64,000 nt of DNA, from NCBI RefSeq assembly GCF_003339845.1, contig NZ_PPTR01000005.1, positions 62,001 to 126,000 on the forward strand, written 5' to 3'. The position numbers were made by a program, and so were the translations under genes. This DNA is from Gordonibacter sp. 28C. GTDB taxonomy: Bacteria > Actinomycetota > Coriobacteriia > Coriobacteriales > Eggerthellaceae. Shown piece by piece: positions 17,133 through 26,307 of this stretch. Under the pieces are notes generated by a model. It did not search any database. It saw only the letters and a list, made by a program, of their open reading frames with translations, and was not told the DNA's origin. The stretch's first letter is position 1. Every line of letters starts with the position of its first letter.

Positions 17133-18014
17133 TCATCTGCGTTCTTCGCACACCAGCTCCATGGCGTCGAGGAACACCTGCGTTTGCCGGTTGGGCATCG
17201 TCGAGCGCCAGACGAGCCCTTGGTGCGCCTCGAAGCGCGGGACGAAGGGGACGAAGACGAGGTCGCTGCCCTCGCTCGTGTCGAAGAGGCCCTCGTAGGT
17301 GAGCATGCAGCACATGCCCTGGCGCACGAGGTACCTGCCGTTTAAGGGCAGGTTGAACGTGGCGACGACGTGCATCCGGTCGAGCGCGTCGCCCGCCCAA
17401 TCGCGCAGGGTTCCCGCGAGCGCCTGGCGCGAGGCGGCGATGCTTTGCCCCTCCAGGTCGGAAGGGGTTATTCCCTCGAGCCGGCCCACGGCGCTGTCGC
17501 GCAGCGCGATCGCGCCCCACGTGTCGGTGATCGGCAGCGGCATGGTGTTCATCTTGGCGTGGTCGCGCATCTCGCACTCCAGCATCACGTCGTAGAACCC
17601 CCGCACCAGCCCGTCCTTCAACTCCGCGGTGGTGCCGCTGTGGATGGCGAAGTCGACGGCGGGGTAGCTCTGCCGCGTCTCGTCCATGGCCTGGGCGATG
17701 AGGGCCATCGCCTGCGATTCGCCCGCCCCGATATGCACGGTGCCGCCAATGGAGCGCTCGGGCGGCATCATGTCGCTCTCGGCCTTCCGCGCCATTTCCA
17801 CGATGGACTCGGCGTAGTGGTGCAGGATGGCCCCTTGGTCGGTCAGCTCGATGCCCTTGGGGCCCCGCGTGTACAGCTCGCGTCCGAACTCCTTCTCGAG
17901 CGACGACAGCTGGCGCGAGAGCGTCGGCTGGGTCACGTGCAGGGTTTTCGCCGCGTTCGAGATGTTGCCCTCGCGCGCGACGGCCAGGAAGTACTCGAGC
18001 GTCCTCAGTTCCAT
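17133..18014 (-). CDS. LysR-family regulator (divergent from dms-like operon)
   Basis: 293 residues. N-terminal winged HTH MELRTLEYFLAVAREGNISNAAKTLHVTQPTLSRQL, then a periplasmic-binding-like effector domain. Start ATG 18014 follows AGAAAGGG. It is transcribed away from the molybdoenzyme operon starting at 18209, with a 194-bp shared control region, the classic arrangement for a LysR protein controlling the divergent operon. The effector is probably the electron acceptor of that operon (inference). Confidence 0.9.
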   Translation of the reverse strand: MELRTLEYFLAVAREGNISNAAKTLHVTQPTLSRQLSSLEKEFGRELYTRGPKGIELTDQGAILHHYAESIVEMARKAESDMMPPERSIGGTVHIGAGESQAMALIAQAMDETRQSYPAVDFAIHSGTTAELKDGLVRGFYDVMLECEMRDHAKMNTMPLPITDTWGAIALRDSAVGRLEGITPSDLEGQSIAASRQALAGTLRDWAGDALDRMHVVATFNLPLNGRYLVRQGMCCMLTYEGLFDTSEGSDLVFVPFVPRFEAHQGLVWRSTMPNRQTQVFLDAMELVCEERR

Positions 18015-18208
18015 GTCGATCCCTTTCTGCTGTAGCCCGGAGCGGCCCCAGGCGACGCGTCGCCGGTATTTCGTGGGGGCGGGCTGTTGCCCAGCTATGC
18101 AAAACATGCATACAGAACATTTCACTATAGGCATTTTTCATATTGTAGCAGGCGTCTTACCATCTGGGCTAGAGAGAAACCTCTGACATCGAGGAGAAGG
18201 GGGAGCAT

Positions 18209-21070
18209 ATGTCACTGCTCGACAGAAGCCTGAAGCGGCGCGATTTCCTGAAAGGGACGGCGGCGGCCACGGCGGCTGCGGCGGCCTTCGGGCTGTCCGG
18301 TTGCGCTGCGGGCGCTCAGGCGGCCGAAGGCGACGGCGCGCACGTCGTGGCGTCCGATGCCAGCGTCGTCGGCGGAAGGGGCGAGTGGATGCCCATCCAC
18401 TGCCATCAGAACTGCAACCAGATGTGCCTGAACATGGGCTACGTGGTGGACGGCGTGGTGGTGCGCCAGAAGACCGACGATGCCCGCGAGGACAGCTTCG
18501 ACCGCCCGCAGCAGCGCGGCTGCCTGCGCGGCCGCAGCTTGCGCCAGCAGGTGTACAACGCCGACCGCATCAAGTACCCCATGAAGCGCAAGAGCTGGCA
18601 GCCCGGCGGCGGTGCGAACGCCCACGGCGAGCTGCGCGGCAAGGACGAGTGGGAGCGCATAAGCTGGGACGAGGCGCTCGATCTGGTGGTGGGCGAGCTG
18701 AAGCGCGTGTACGCGGAGTACGGCCAGGACGCCGTCATCTGCAACGGCTGGCGCTGGGCGCCCGGCTCGGCCATGTTCCCCGTCATCGGCGGCGCCGTGT
18801 ACAACACCGAGACCGAGTCGTTCGGCTGCTGGGCCTTCCAGACCGAGGCGCTGGGCCTGTACTCCTGGGGCGACCATCCCGACATCATGATGGGCCCCGA
18901 CAAGTACGACCTGCCGAACGCCGACACCATCGTGCTGTACGGCTGCAACCCCGCGTGGGCGCAGCACTCCAGCATGTACTGGCTGAACAACGCCAAGGAG
19001 GCCGGCACCGAGTTCGTGTACGTGGGCCCCAGCTACAACGTGACCGCCTCGCAGTTGGGCGCGCGGTGGATCCGCGTGCGCCCCGGCACCGACACGGCGT
19101 TCCTGTTGGCCGTGGTCTACGAGATGATCCGCCTGGACGAAGAGCGCGGGAACGTCATCGACTGGGACTTCGTGAACGAGCGCACGGTGGGCTTCACGCC
19201 CGAGACCATGCCCGAGGACGCGACGACCGACGAGAACTACCGCGACTACATCCTGGGCGCCTACGACGGGCAGCCGAAGACGCCGGAGTGGGCGAGCGAG
19301 ATCTGCGGCACGCCCGTGGAGGACATCACGTGGTACGCCGAGCTGGCCGGCAAGGACAACAAGGTGGTGTTCTTCCACAGCTACGCGGCCTCCCGCGTTC
19401 TGGGCGCGGAGAACCTGCCGCAGGCGTTCATGACCGTGAGCGCGCTCGGAGGCCACTACGGCAAGTCGGGCCACGGCTCGGCCGCCATCTACACGTGGGA
19501 CGCCGGCGACTCGGGCTACCGCATCATCCAGCATGCGGGCGGCGACTACGGCTACATCGACAACCTGGTGGCGGCTCCCGCGGCCACCGGGCCGAACCGC
19601 TGCATCGAGGGCAACTCGTGGTGGAGCTCGCTTGCCGCGGGGAAGTACCTCTCCACGTCGGAGGGCCCCTACGACCTGGGTTCGGGCGACGACCCTGCGA
19701 AGCTGCGCTCCAACACGCCCACCTACCACGAGGCGCGCGAGATGCCGGTCAACCCGCGCCTCATGTTCGCCACGTGCAGCAACTTTATGCAGACGCGCGG
19801 CGACCTGTCCACTGCCATCGAGGTGATGCGCGCCGCCGACACCTGCATCTCCCTGGAGATCAAGTTCTCGCTGACCGCCTCGTTCGCCGACGTCATCCTG
19901 CCGGTGGCCACGCACTGGGAGGGCAACGACGACGAGGCGTGGGGCGAGCTCTGCTGGCCAAGCCCCTTCGGCGACGGCAACGGGCAGAAGCAGCGCAAGG
20001 ACGCGCTGGTGGCCTGGCGCCCGCTGGTGAAGCCGATGTACGAGGCGCGCGAGGAGAAGCGCATCTGCCGCGACATCGTCGAGCGCATGGGCTTCGACCC
20101 CGACGAGGCGTACCCCAAGAGCAACTACGACCAGTGGCTGGGCTATTTCCTGGGGATGCGCGAGCTGTCGAGCGACCTGTCGCGCTGGGACCCGGTGATC
20201 ACCTGGACGGCCGCCGACAACGAGAAATACCATGCGGACTACCCCGAGCAGCAGGGCAAGGTGACGTTCGACCGGTTCATGGCCGACGGAAGCTACGTGG
20301 CGCAGCGTTCCGAGGGGGATGCGCGCAACTACATCGGCTACCTGAACGACAAGCTGGGCATGGGCGAGAACGGCGAGGTCGTTGTGGCCGACACCGCGTG
20401 GCCGCGCCCGTCGCTCTCGGGCAAGCTGGAGATATACTGCCAGTTCAAGGCCGACAACGCGAACCGCACGGGCCTCAACCCCGAGCCCATCAAGCCCTAC
20501 GCGAACTACTTCGTTCCCTATCGCGGCTACCAGGAGACGTTCGCCGACTGGGACAACAAGGTGAAGGGCGCCTATCCGCTGCAGGCTTACACGCCGCACT
20601 ACATGCGCCGCGCGCACACCTGCTACGACAACATGACATGGACTCAGGAGGCGTTCAAGAACCCGGTGTTCATGAACGCGCAGGATGCCGCCGTCCGCGG
20701 CATCGAGGCCGGCGACACGGTCGTGTGCTACAACGATTTCGGACGCATGCTGCGCCATGCCCAGCCCCTCCAGTCCATGATGCCCGGCACGGTTGCCATT
20801 CCGCACGGCGTGCGCTCGCTGCTCGACGAGAGCGACCCCGAGAACATCGTCGACCGCGGCGGGTCCGAGCAGATGCTCTCCGACGGCCGGCAGTCAAACT
20901 ACTTCCCGCAGGTGGACGGCTACAACAGCCTGCTCATCGAGATCGCGAAGTACGACGGCGAGCCCATCCCTGCCGACTGCGACCGCGGGCCGTTTTTGGC
21001 ACCCGGCGTCGACGCCGAGGGGACGCCCGCCTACACCGTCGAGGGAATCTACGAAGGCAAGGAGGCGTAA
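18209..21070 (+). CDS. Tat-exported molybdopterin oxidoreductase (DmsA-like catalytic subunit)
   Basis: 953 residues. The signal LKRRDFLKGTAAATAAAAAFG has a Tat motif, and LSGC at 29-32 may be a lipobox. An N-terminal [4Fe-4S] site is formed by C65, C69, C73 and C105 (HCHQNCNQMC ... RGCLRG). The rest follows the DMSO-reductase superfamily: VICNGWRWAPG, YGCNPAWAQHS, DVILPVATHWEGND and a C-terminal dinucleotide-binding domain. The segment ESFGCW (203-208) lies about where the molybdenum ligand sits, so the ligand could be Ser or Cys. At 953 residues it is longer than E. coli DmsA (about 800). It probably reduces a small oxidised acceptor outside the membrane, with electrons from the B and C subunits; the acceptor is unknown. 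RBS GAGAAGGGGGA. Confidence 0.9.
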   Translation: MSLLDRSLKRRDFLKGTAAATAAAAAFGLSGCAAGAQAAEGDGAHVVASDASVVGGRGEWMPIHCHQNCNQMCLNMGYVVDGVVVRQKTDDAREDSFDRPQQRGCLRGRSLRQQVYNADRIKYPMKRKSWQPGGGANAHGELRGKDEWERISWDEALDLVVGELKRVYAEYGQDAVICNGWRWAPGSAMFPVIGGAVYNTETESFGCWAFQTEALGLYSWGDHPDIMMGPDKYDLPNADTIVLYGCNPAWAQHSSMYWLNNAKEAGTEFVYVGPSYNVTASQLGARWIRVRPGTDTAFLLAVVYEMIRLDEERGNVIDWDFVNERTVGFTPETMPEDATTDENYRDYILGAYDGQPKTPEWASEICGTPVEDITWYAELAGKDNKVVFFHSYAASRVLGAENLPQAFMTVSALGGHYGKSGHGSAAIYTWDAGDSGYRIIQHAGGDYGYIDNLVAAPAATGPNRCIEGNSWWSSLAAGKYLSTSEGPYDLGSGDDPAKLRSNTPTYHEAREMPVNPRLMFATCSNFMQTRGDLSTAIEVMRAADTCISLEIKFSLTASFADVILPVATHWEGNDDEAWGELCWPSPFGDGNGQKQRKDALVAWRPLVKPMYEAREEKRICRDIVERMGFDPDEAYPKSNYDQWLGYFLGMRELSSDLSRWDPVITWTAADNEKYHADYPEQQGKVTFDRFMADGSYVAQRSEGDARNYIGYLNDKLGMGENGEVVVADTAWPRPSLSGKLEIYCQFKADNANRTGLNPEPIKPYANYFVPYRGYQETFADWDNKVKGAYPLQAYTPHYMRRAHTCYDNMTWTQEAFKNPVFMNAQDAAVRGIEAGDTVVCYNDFGRMLRHAQPLQSMMPGTVAIPHGVRSLLDESDPENIVDRGGSEQMLSDGRQSNYFPQVDGYNSLLIEIAKYDGEPIPADCDRGPFLAPGVDAEGTPAYTVEGIYEGKEA

Positions 21071-21073
21071 ACC

Positions 21074-21649
21074 ATGAGCTTGGGATTCTACGTGAACGTG
21101 CAGCGCTGCATAGGCTGCAAGACCTGCCAGGTGGCCTGCAAGGATCGGCACAACCTCCAGACCGCCGGCCCCCGCACGCGCCGCGTGGAGACGTTCGAGT
21201 GCGGCGCCTACCCCGACGTGGCGATGTTCCACGTGTCGGTGTCGTGCAACCACTGCGAGAAGCCGGCCTGCGTGGCCGGATGCCCCACCGGCGCCATGTT
21301 CAAATCCGACGACGGCACGGTGCAGCACGTCGACGACAGGTGCGTGGTGTGCCGCAACTGCATGATCGTGTGCCCGTACGGCGCGCCGCAGCTCGACGAG
21401 GCCGAGAACATGATCGTGAAATGCGACGCCTGCAAGGCGCTGCGCGAGGACGGCCGCAACCCGGTGTGCGTGGACGCGTGCCCCATGCGCGCCATCGAGT
21501 TCGGCGACATGGACGAGCTGCGCGCGAAGCACGGCGACGCGGCGAGCGAGGTGCCCGTGCTTCCGAGCGCCGGCATCACGGGTCCGAACCTGCTGCTCGA
21601 CCCGACGCCCGCCTCGTTGCGCGACGATTTCAACCGGGTGGAGCTGTGA
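21074..21649 (+). CDS. DmsB-like four-cluster ferredoxin subunit
   Basis: 191 residues with four ferredoxin-type cysteine groups: CIGCKTCQVACK, CNHCEKPACVAGCP, CVVCRNCMIVCP, and CDAC...CVDACP. This is the electron-transfer subunit between membrane anchor and molybdenum subunit. Begins 3 bp after the catalytic gene; its stop overlaps the chaperone start (GTGA). Confidence 0.93.
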   Translation: MSLGFYVNVQRCIGCKTCQVACKDRHNLQTAGPRTRRVETFECGAYPDVAMFHVSVSCNHCEKPACVAGCPTGAMFKSDDGTVQHVDDRCVVCRNCMIVCPYGAPQLDEAENMIVKCDACKALREDGRNPVCVDACPMRAIEFGDMDELRAKHGDAASEVPVLPSAGITGPNLLLDPTPASLRDDFNRVEL

Positions 21650-22572
21650 GCGCGAAGGGCGCGGTCCCGGCTGCGGCCGGGACCCTGGACGCAGCTGCGG
21701 ATCTGGGCGACGCGCGCGCCGAGGCGCTGGAGCTCGAGGGACTGCTGCTCTCCCGCGCGTATCTGTACACGCTGTTCCACAAGCTGTTCGGCGCAGCGCC
21801 GGACGCGGAACTGCTGGACGTTCTTCTGGGCGCGGCGACGGCCGACGTGGTGGACGAGTACGCCGCCGACGACGAATCGCTGCGCGGCCTCGGTCGCTTC
21901 CTGGCCGCCTTGGCCGCGCGCGAGGACCGAGCGGGGCTGCTCGACGCGGCGCGCGACGAGTACACGCGCCTGTTCGTGGGGCCGGGAGCGCTGCCGGCCC
22001 CCACGTGGGAGTCGCCGTACCGCTCGCGGGAGATGACGCTGTTCCAAGAAAACACGGTTGCCGTGCGCGCGGCCTACCGGGCGCACGGCCTGCAGCCGAA
22101 GCGCGTCCAGCGCGTTCCCGACGACCATGTGGCGCTCATGTGCGCGTACCTGGCTCGACGCGCGGGCGAGGCGCTGGGCGCCTTCCGGGCGGGCGAGGCC
22201 GCCGCGCTCTCCGCAGAGCTGCGCGGCGAGCGGGCGTTCGTCGAGGGGCACATGAACACGTGGCTGGCGGCGTTCGCGAAAAGCCTGCGCGCGTCGAAGA
22301 CGGCGGTGCTCTACCCGCAGACGGTCGAGGCGTTGGCGGCGTTCTGCGCCGTGGACGCCACGTTTCTGGCCGAGGCGGCCTACTGGGCCGAGGGTCGGAC
22401 CGACGGGGCGGGCGAGCAGGCTGAGGCTGCGCCGATCGATCCCCCCGAGGTCGCGGCGTTCGCGGAAGTGGGCGGCGCGCTCGCGTCGCTCGAGGCGATG
22501 CGCCCCTTCGGCATCGAGGACTACGAACTTGAGGCCTTGCGTCCGTGCGCGGATCCAGGGCAAGGAAGGTGA
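21646..22572 (+). CDS. TorD/DmsD-type molybdoenzyme chaperone
   Basis: 308 residues, helical. The family pattern is visible in YTRLFVGPGALPAPTWESPYRSREMTLF and VPDDHVALMCAYLARRA. These chaperones bind the Tat signal and help insert the molybdenum cofactor before export. GTG 21646 overlaps the DmsB stop. The N-terminal 20 residues are alanine-rich, and the protein is longer than usual (about 200-220), with extra sequence at both ends. Confidence 0.85.
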   Translation: MSAKGAVPAAAGTLDAAADLGDARAEALELEGLLLSRAYLYTLFHKLFGAAPDAELLDVLLGAATADVVDEYAADDESLRGLGRFLAALAAREDRAGLLDAARDEYTRLFVGPGALPAPTWESPYRSREMTLFQENTVAVRAAYRAHGLQPKRVQRVPDDHVALMCAYLARRAGEALGAFRAGEAAALSAELRGERAFVEGHMNTWLAAFAKSLRASKTAVLYPQTVEALAAFCAVDATFLAEAAYWAEGRTDGAGEQAEAAPIDPPEVAAFAEVGGALASLEAMRPFGIEDYELEALRPCADPGQGR

Positions 22573-23339
22573 TGGACATGATCTCCGAATTCCCCCTGTT
22601 CGCGTTCACGACGCTCGGCGGCCTGGCGGCCGGCGCGTACGTGGTGGGCGCGTTCTTCCCGAGCGCCGGACGCGATGCGAAGCGCTCCTGGCTGTTCCCG
22701 CTCGCCTGCATCGTGCTTCTGGGCGCGGGCCTGCTGGGCGTGCTCGGCCATCTCGGGCGGCCCGAGCGCTTCCTGCTCGCGTTGTCCAACCTCTCCTCCA
22801 TGATCGCCGAGGAGGCCTACTGGTCCATAGCGTTCGGCGTGCTGTTGCTGGTCGATCTGGCGCTGCGGGCGCGCAAGGGCGAAAGCCCGCGCGCGGTGGG
22901 CGTCTTGGGCGCGGTGGCGGCCCTCGGCCTCATGTGTATCATGGGCTGGGCCTACTTCACGGCCTACGGCAACCCGGCTTGGGCCGCGTGGCCGACGCTC
23001 GTGCTGTTCGTTGCGGGCGACTTAGGGATGGGCGCGGCGCTCTTCGCGCTGTTCGACAGCGGGCTGTACCGCAAGGGCGCGTTCGCTTTCGCGTCTGCCG
23101 CGCTCTCGGTGCTCGCAGCAGCGGGCATGGTAGCCGTGGCGGCGCGTTTCGTCGGCCTCGGCCACGGCATGGAGCCCTTTGTCGTCGGCACCGTGCTGGC
23201 GGTTGCGGGCGCGGCGTGCGCGCTGCTGGCGTGGAAGGGGAAGCTGTCCGGGAAGGCCGCGGCGCCGGTCGTGTTCGCGTGCCTGCTCGTCGGCGTGGCC
23301 GTGGCTCGCTACGCCTTCTACGCCGCGAGCATCCTGTAG
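22572..23339 (+). CDS. DmsC-like membrane anchor subunit
   Basis: 255 residues, about eight hydrophobic segments, starting MDMISEFPLFAFTTLGGLAAGAYVVGAFF. The pattern HLGRPERFLLALSNLSSMIAEEAYWSIAFG matches the DmsC family, which anchors the enzyme and oxidises menaquinol. ATG overlaps the chaperone stop (TGATG), behind AAGGAAGG, so A, B, chaperone and C are one coupled operon. An in-frame start at 22545 is possible but has no better RBS. Confidence 0.92.
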   Translation: MDMISEFPLFAFTTLGGLAAGAYVVGAFFPSAGRDAKRSWLFPLACIVLLGAGLLGVLGHLGRPERFLLALSNLSSMIAEEAYWSIAFGVLLLVDLALRARKGESPRAVGVLGAVAALGLMCIMGWAYFTAYGNPAWAAWPTLVLFVAGDLGMGAALFALFDSGLYRKGAFAFASAALSVLAAAGMVAVAARFVGLGHGMEPFVVGTVLAVAGAACALLAWKGKLSGKAAAPVVFACLLVGVAVARYAFYAASIL

Positions 23340-23346
23340 CGTTCGG

Positions 23347-23379
23347 TGTCCTGGAAGGGGTCGGGCCCCTTTCAGGACA
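23347..23379. terminator. Hairpin between convergent genes (TGTCCT...AGGACA)
   Basis: TGTCCTG-AAGGGG-TCG-GGCCCCTTTCAGGACA, lying between dmsC-like and the minus-strand peptidase. Followed by TTTT on the plus strand, so it could terminate the dms operon. A related palindrome, GTCCTAAT-GGGG...CCCC-ATTAGGAC, ends another gene at 31851-31881. Confidence 0.65.
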
Positions 23380-23394
23380 TTTTGGGCAGGTCGC

Positions 23395-24009
23395 TCACGC
23401 GCCTAGGATGCGCGCGACGCCGTTTTCCACGTAAATGGCCTGCTTGTCGTCGAAGGGGCGCACGTCGAGGGTGCCGCCGTGCTCGCGCATGATCCGGTCG
23501 GCGGCGGGACCCAATTCGGGGTTGCGCTCGTGGGGCACCGGGTAGAAGTCCACGAGGCCAAGGCCGGTGAAGTCGTGCAGATCGGGCGCTTGGCCGGGAT
23601 GGTCCATCGCGCGCGAGTACGCGATGTCGGGAGCCGCGACGATGGCTCCGGCCGACTCCCCGACGTAGAGCTTCCCGGCGCGCACCGCTTCGACGAGCAG
23701 CGCGTCGGCTCCCGATTTCCTAAGCTCTTGCAGCAAGTAGAAGGTGTTGCCGCCCGCGACGAAGACCAGGTCGCAGTCGGCCAGCGCGCGGCGCGCGGTT
23801 TCGCGGGACGCGGTTGACACGTCGACCACGTTCACGCGCAGGCCCATGCCGCGGAGCACCCAGCGGGTCATGCGCGCCAAGAATCCCAGGCGCTCGACGC
23901 GGCTCGCGGTGGGGATGTACGCGACGGATTTGCCTTTGAGGTCGGGCTCGATTTCCTGCAAGAGGCCCGTGGCGTTTTGGAACATCGATACGAGCAGCAA
24001 TCTCTCCAT
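23395..24009 (-). CDS. Peptidase S51 (PepE/cyanophycinase-like)
   Basis: 204 residues. The nucleophile elbow GESAGAI (serine) and FVAGGNTFYLLQEL place it in family S51, which includes alpha-aspartyl dipeptidase PepE. Conserved C-terminal His and Glu/Asp candidates are present (YPVPHERNPEL). Soluble, no signal peptide. RBS GAAAGGACGG before ATG. It is divergent from the DUF362 gene and shares the control region with the first 19-bp-spacer promoter. Confidence 0.82.
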   Translation of the reverse strand: MERLLLVSMFQNATGLLQEIEPDLKGKSVAYIPTASRVERLGFLARMTRWVLRGMGLRVNVVDVSTASRETARRALADCDLVFVAGGNTFYLLQELRKSGADALLVEAVRAGKLYVGESAGAIVAAPDIAYSRAMDHPGQAPDLHDFTGLGLVDFYPVPHERNPELGPAADRIMREHGGTLDVRPFDDKQAIYVENGVARILGA

Positions 24010-24028
24010 GCGAGCCGTCCTTTCCCGC

Positions 24029-24059
24029 TTGACTTGAAGCGCGCTCCAATGGGTATGGT
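24029..24059 (+). promoter_or_regulatory. MerR-type promoter A (19-bp spacer)
   Basis: -35 TTGACT at 24029-24034, spacer of 19 bp containing TGAAGCGCGCTCCA, -10 TATGGT at 24054-24059. The long spacer and dyad are typical of MerR-activated promoters. Drives the DUF362 gene that starts at 24090. Confidence 0.75.
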
Positions 24060-24089
24060 ATCAGAGAAACGACGATGAAGGAGGTCGCG

Positions 24090-25532
24090 GTGAACGAGAC
24101 GAAGGGCATGCGCAAGGCGGCGAGCATGGATCGCCGCACGTTCGTCATGGGCGCGGCCGCGCTCGGCGCGGCGACGCTGGCAGGGGCCATGGGCGGATGC
24201 GCGGGCGGTGAGGAACAGCCCGAGCCGCTGCCCGAGCAGCCGGGCGCCTCCGCCGCGCCGGCGCCCGGGCCCGAGGATCCGGGCGCCGTGCATCTTCCTT
24301 ACGATTCGGCGTTTCCGCCGCACGAGCCCTTGGGGCGCGGGGTGGGCGCCATGCCGGGGCGCGTGGCGTGGGTGCGCGACGCGGCGGCCGTGACCTGGGA
24401 CGGATCGGGCTTTTGGTGGCAACGCGAGCACTTCGACGAGGTCGCGGTGCGGCGGATGGTGGCCGACGGCGTCGCCGCCGCGGCGGGCGCGGACGACGCG
24501 GCGGCCGGATGGCGCAGGCTGTTCGAGGCGTACAACGCGCGCGTCGGGCGCGAAGGCGGCTACCGGGCGGGACAGAGGATCGCCGTCAAGGCGAACATGA
24601 ACGGCGCGGGCACCTTCGGATCCGACGAGGACAGCGCCATGAGCTACACGACGCCGGTGCTTTTGCGGGCGCTGCTGCTGTCGCTCGTCGAGGACGCGGG
24701 CGTGGCGCCGGGCGATATCGCGGTGTACGACGTGTGCCGCATCTTCCCGGCGCATATGATGGAGCTCTGCTCAGGGGGCGCGCTTGCTGGCGTGCGGTTC
24801 CGCTACAACGACCAGGGCGGCCCGAACGACGCCGCGGGCGACGAGGCCGCGCCTGTCAACTGGTCGGCCGACGTGTCCGGTGCGGCCAACGTCGTGCCCG
24901 CCTGCGTGTCCGAGGCCGACTACCTGGTGAACCTCGCGAGCCTCAAGGGGCACAGCTACGGGCTCACGCTCTGCGGGAAGAACCACTTCGGGTCGCTCGT
25001 GAACTCCAGCCGCCTGCGCCCGCCCGAGGCGGCCGGCATCCACCGCTACGTGTCCGGTCAGACCATGGGCAGCTACACCGTGCTCGTCGACCTCATAGCC
25101 AACCACCTGCTGGGCGGCAAGACCGTGCTGTGGATGCTGGACGGCCTGGTGACGGCAACCTCCGAAGGCGCCAGCGTCACGCGTGAGGCGGCACTGTGGG
25201 AGGGCGCGCCCTTCGACGGCGGGTTCGCGGCGAGCTTGTTCATGTCGCAGGACCCGGTGGCCATCGACTCGGTGGGCGCCGACTTCCTCATCAACCAGCC
25301 GGCCGTCACGAGCCGCAACGCCGCGCTCGACGGCAATCTGGGCGTGGAGAACTACCTGCACGAGGCCGCGCTTGCGTCCGCGCCGCCATCGGGCGCCGCC
25401 TACCGCGACGGAGCGGGCAACCCGGTGGAGAGCCTCGGCGTGCACGAGCATTGGAACAACGCGATCGAGCGCCTGTACAGCCGCGACCGCGGCGAGGCGG
25501 AGGGCATCGAGCTCGTCCGCATCCTGCGCTGA
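24090..25532 (+). CDS. Tat lipoprotein with DUF362 domain (1)
   Basis: About 480 residues. MDRRTFVMGAAALGAATLAGAMGGCAG is a Tat signal with a lipobox, then a proline/alanine/glutamate-rich linker of about 45 residues, so the protein should sit outside the membrane. The DUF362 core is recognisable by ANMNGAGTFG, VNLASLKGHSYGLTLCGKNHFGSLVN and SQDPVAIDSVGADFLI. DUF362 proteins are often associated with iron-sulfur redox proteins but have no settled function; no ferredoxin cysteine motif is visible here. GTG 24090 is preferred because AAGGAGG ends 7 bp before it. Controlled by the MerR-type promoter 30 bp upstream. Confidence 0.8.
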   Translation: MNETKGMRKAASMDRRTFVMGAAALGAATLAGAMGGCAGGEEQPEPLPEQPGASAAPAPGPEDPGAVHLPYDSAFPPHEPLGRGVGAMPGRVAWVRDAAAVTWDGSGFWWQREHFDEVAVRRMVADGVAAAAGADDAAAGWRRLFEAYNARVGREGGYRAGQRIAVKANMNGAGTFGSDEDSAMSYTTPVLLRALLLSLVEDAGVAPGDIAVYDVCRIFPAHMMELCSGGALAGVRFRYNDQGGPNDAAGDEAAPVNWSADVSGAANVVPACVSEADYLVNLASLKGHSYGLTLCGKNHFGSLVNSSRLRPPEAAGIHRYVSGQTMGSYTVLVDLIANHLLGGKTVLWMLDGLVTATSEGASVTREAALWEGAPFDGGFAASLFMSQDPVAIDSVGADFLINQPAVTSRNAALDGNLGVENYLHEAALASAPPSGAAYRDGAGNPVESLGVHEHWNNAIERLYSRDRGEAEGIELVRILR

Positions 25533-25554
25533 GCGCGCTGTGCACGATCTCCAT

Positions 25555-25585
25555 TTGACTTGAAGCCAGCTCAAAGTCGTAGACT
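25555..25585 (+). promoter_or_regulatory. MerR-type promoter B (19-bp spacer)
   Basis: -35 TTGACT at 25555-25560, 19-bp spacer with TGAAGCCAGCTCAA, -10 TAGACT at 25580-25585. Precedes the flavodoxin gene at 25616. Confidence 0.75.
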
Positions 25586-25615
25586 CAAGGAACGGAAGCG
25601 AGAGGAGAAGCGAAC

Positions 25616-26305
25616 ATGAGGCGAAACGAGTTGGACCGGCGAACCTTCGTCATGGGGTCGGTCGGGTTCGGCATGGCGGTGCTCGCAGGCGGGATGCTCG
25701 CCGGATGCGCCGCGGCTGAGGAGTCGGCGGCGGCGCCCGAGGCTCCCGATCGGCTCGAAGCGCCGGGATCGGACGGTGCGGAGAGCCCGGTCGAAGCGCC
25801 CGAGGCGGCACTCGAGCCCGAAGCGGGCGGCGGGCGCGCGCTCGTGGCGGTGTTCTCCCTTTCGGGGAACACGCTCTCGGTGGCCGAGCGCATCGCGGAG
25901 ACGACCGGCGCCGATCTGTTCCGCATCGAGACGACGAACGCCTATCCGAGCGACTACGACGAGCTCACCGCGCAGGTGCGGCGCGAGAACGCCGAGGGCT
26001 TCGTGCCCGAGCTGGCGGGTGCGGTGCCGAACTGGGACGAGTACGACGCGGTGTACCTGGGCCATCCCATCTGGTGGGGCCGCCTTCCCAACGTGATGCG
26101 CGCGTTTCTGCTTCAGCACGATTTGGCGGGCAAGGCGGTCGCACCGTTCTGCACGAGCGGCGGCAGCGGCATCGAGGGCGCGCTGGCCGACGTCCGCGAA
26201 CTGTACCCCGAGGCCGACCTTCGGGAAAGCCTCGCGCTCACGCGCGGCAGCCTTCCCGGCGCGCTCGAGAAGGTGCAACCGTGGATTGGGAGATTGGAGT
26301 TCTAA
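25616..26305 (+). CDS. Tat lipoprotein flavodoxin
   Basis: 229 residues. ELDRRTFVMGSVGFGMAVLAG with lipobox AGC is a Tat lipoprotein signal; an acidic, alanine-rich linker runs to about residue 75. The flavodoxin fold begins at ALVAVFSLSGNTLSVAERIAE (FMN phosphate loop, SLSGNT) and continues YDAVYLGHPIWWGRLPNVMRAFL and CTSGGSGIEG. Expected to bind FMN and carry electrons or reduce quinones outside the cell membrane. RBS GAGAGGAGAAG. Lies between two DUF362 lipoproteins, with 2 bp to the next gene, so the two are co-transcribed. Confidence 0.88.
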   Translation: MRRNELDRRTFVMGSVGFGMAVLAGGMLAGCAAAEESAAAPEAPDRLEAPGSDGAESPVEAPEAALEPEAGGGRALVAVFSLSGNTLSVAERIAETTGADLFRIETTNAYPSDYDELTAQVRRENAEGFVPELAGAVPNWDEYDAVYLGHPIWWGRLPNVMRAFLLQHDLAGKAVAPFCTSGGSGIEGALADVRELYPEADLRESLALTRGSLPGALEKVQPWIGRLEF

Positions 26306-26307
26306 CT

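Noticed and set aside
18212-20806. Very long open frames antisense to the DmsA-like, acyl-CoA synthetase and formate dehydrogenase genes
   Set aside because: They are shadows caused by high G+C; their translations are rich in H, R, A and G, lack domain motifs, and have no RBS.
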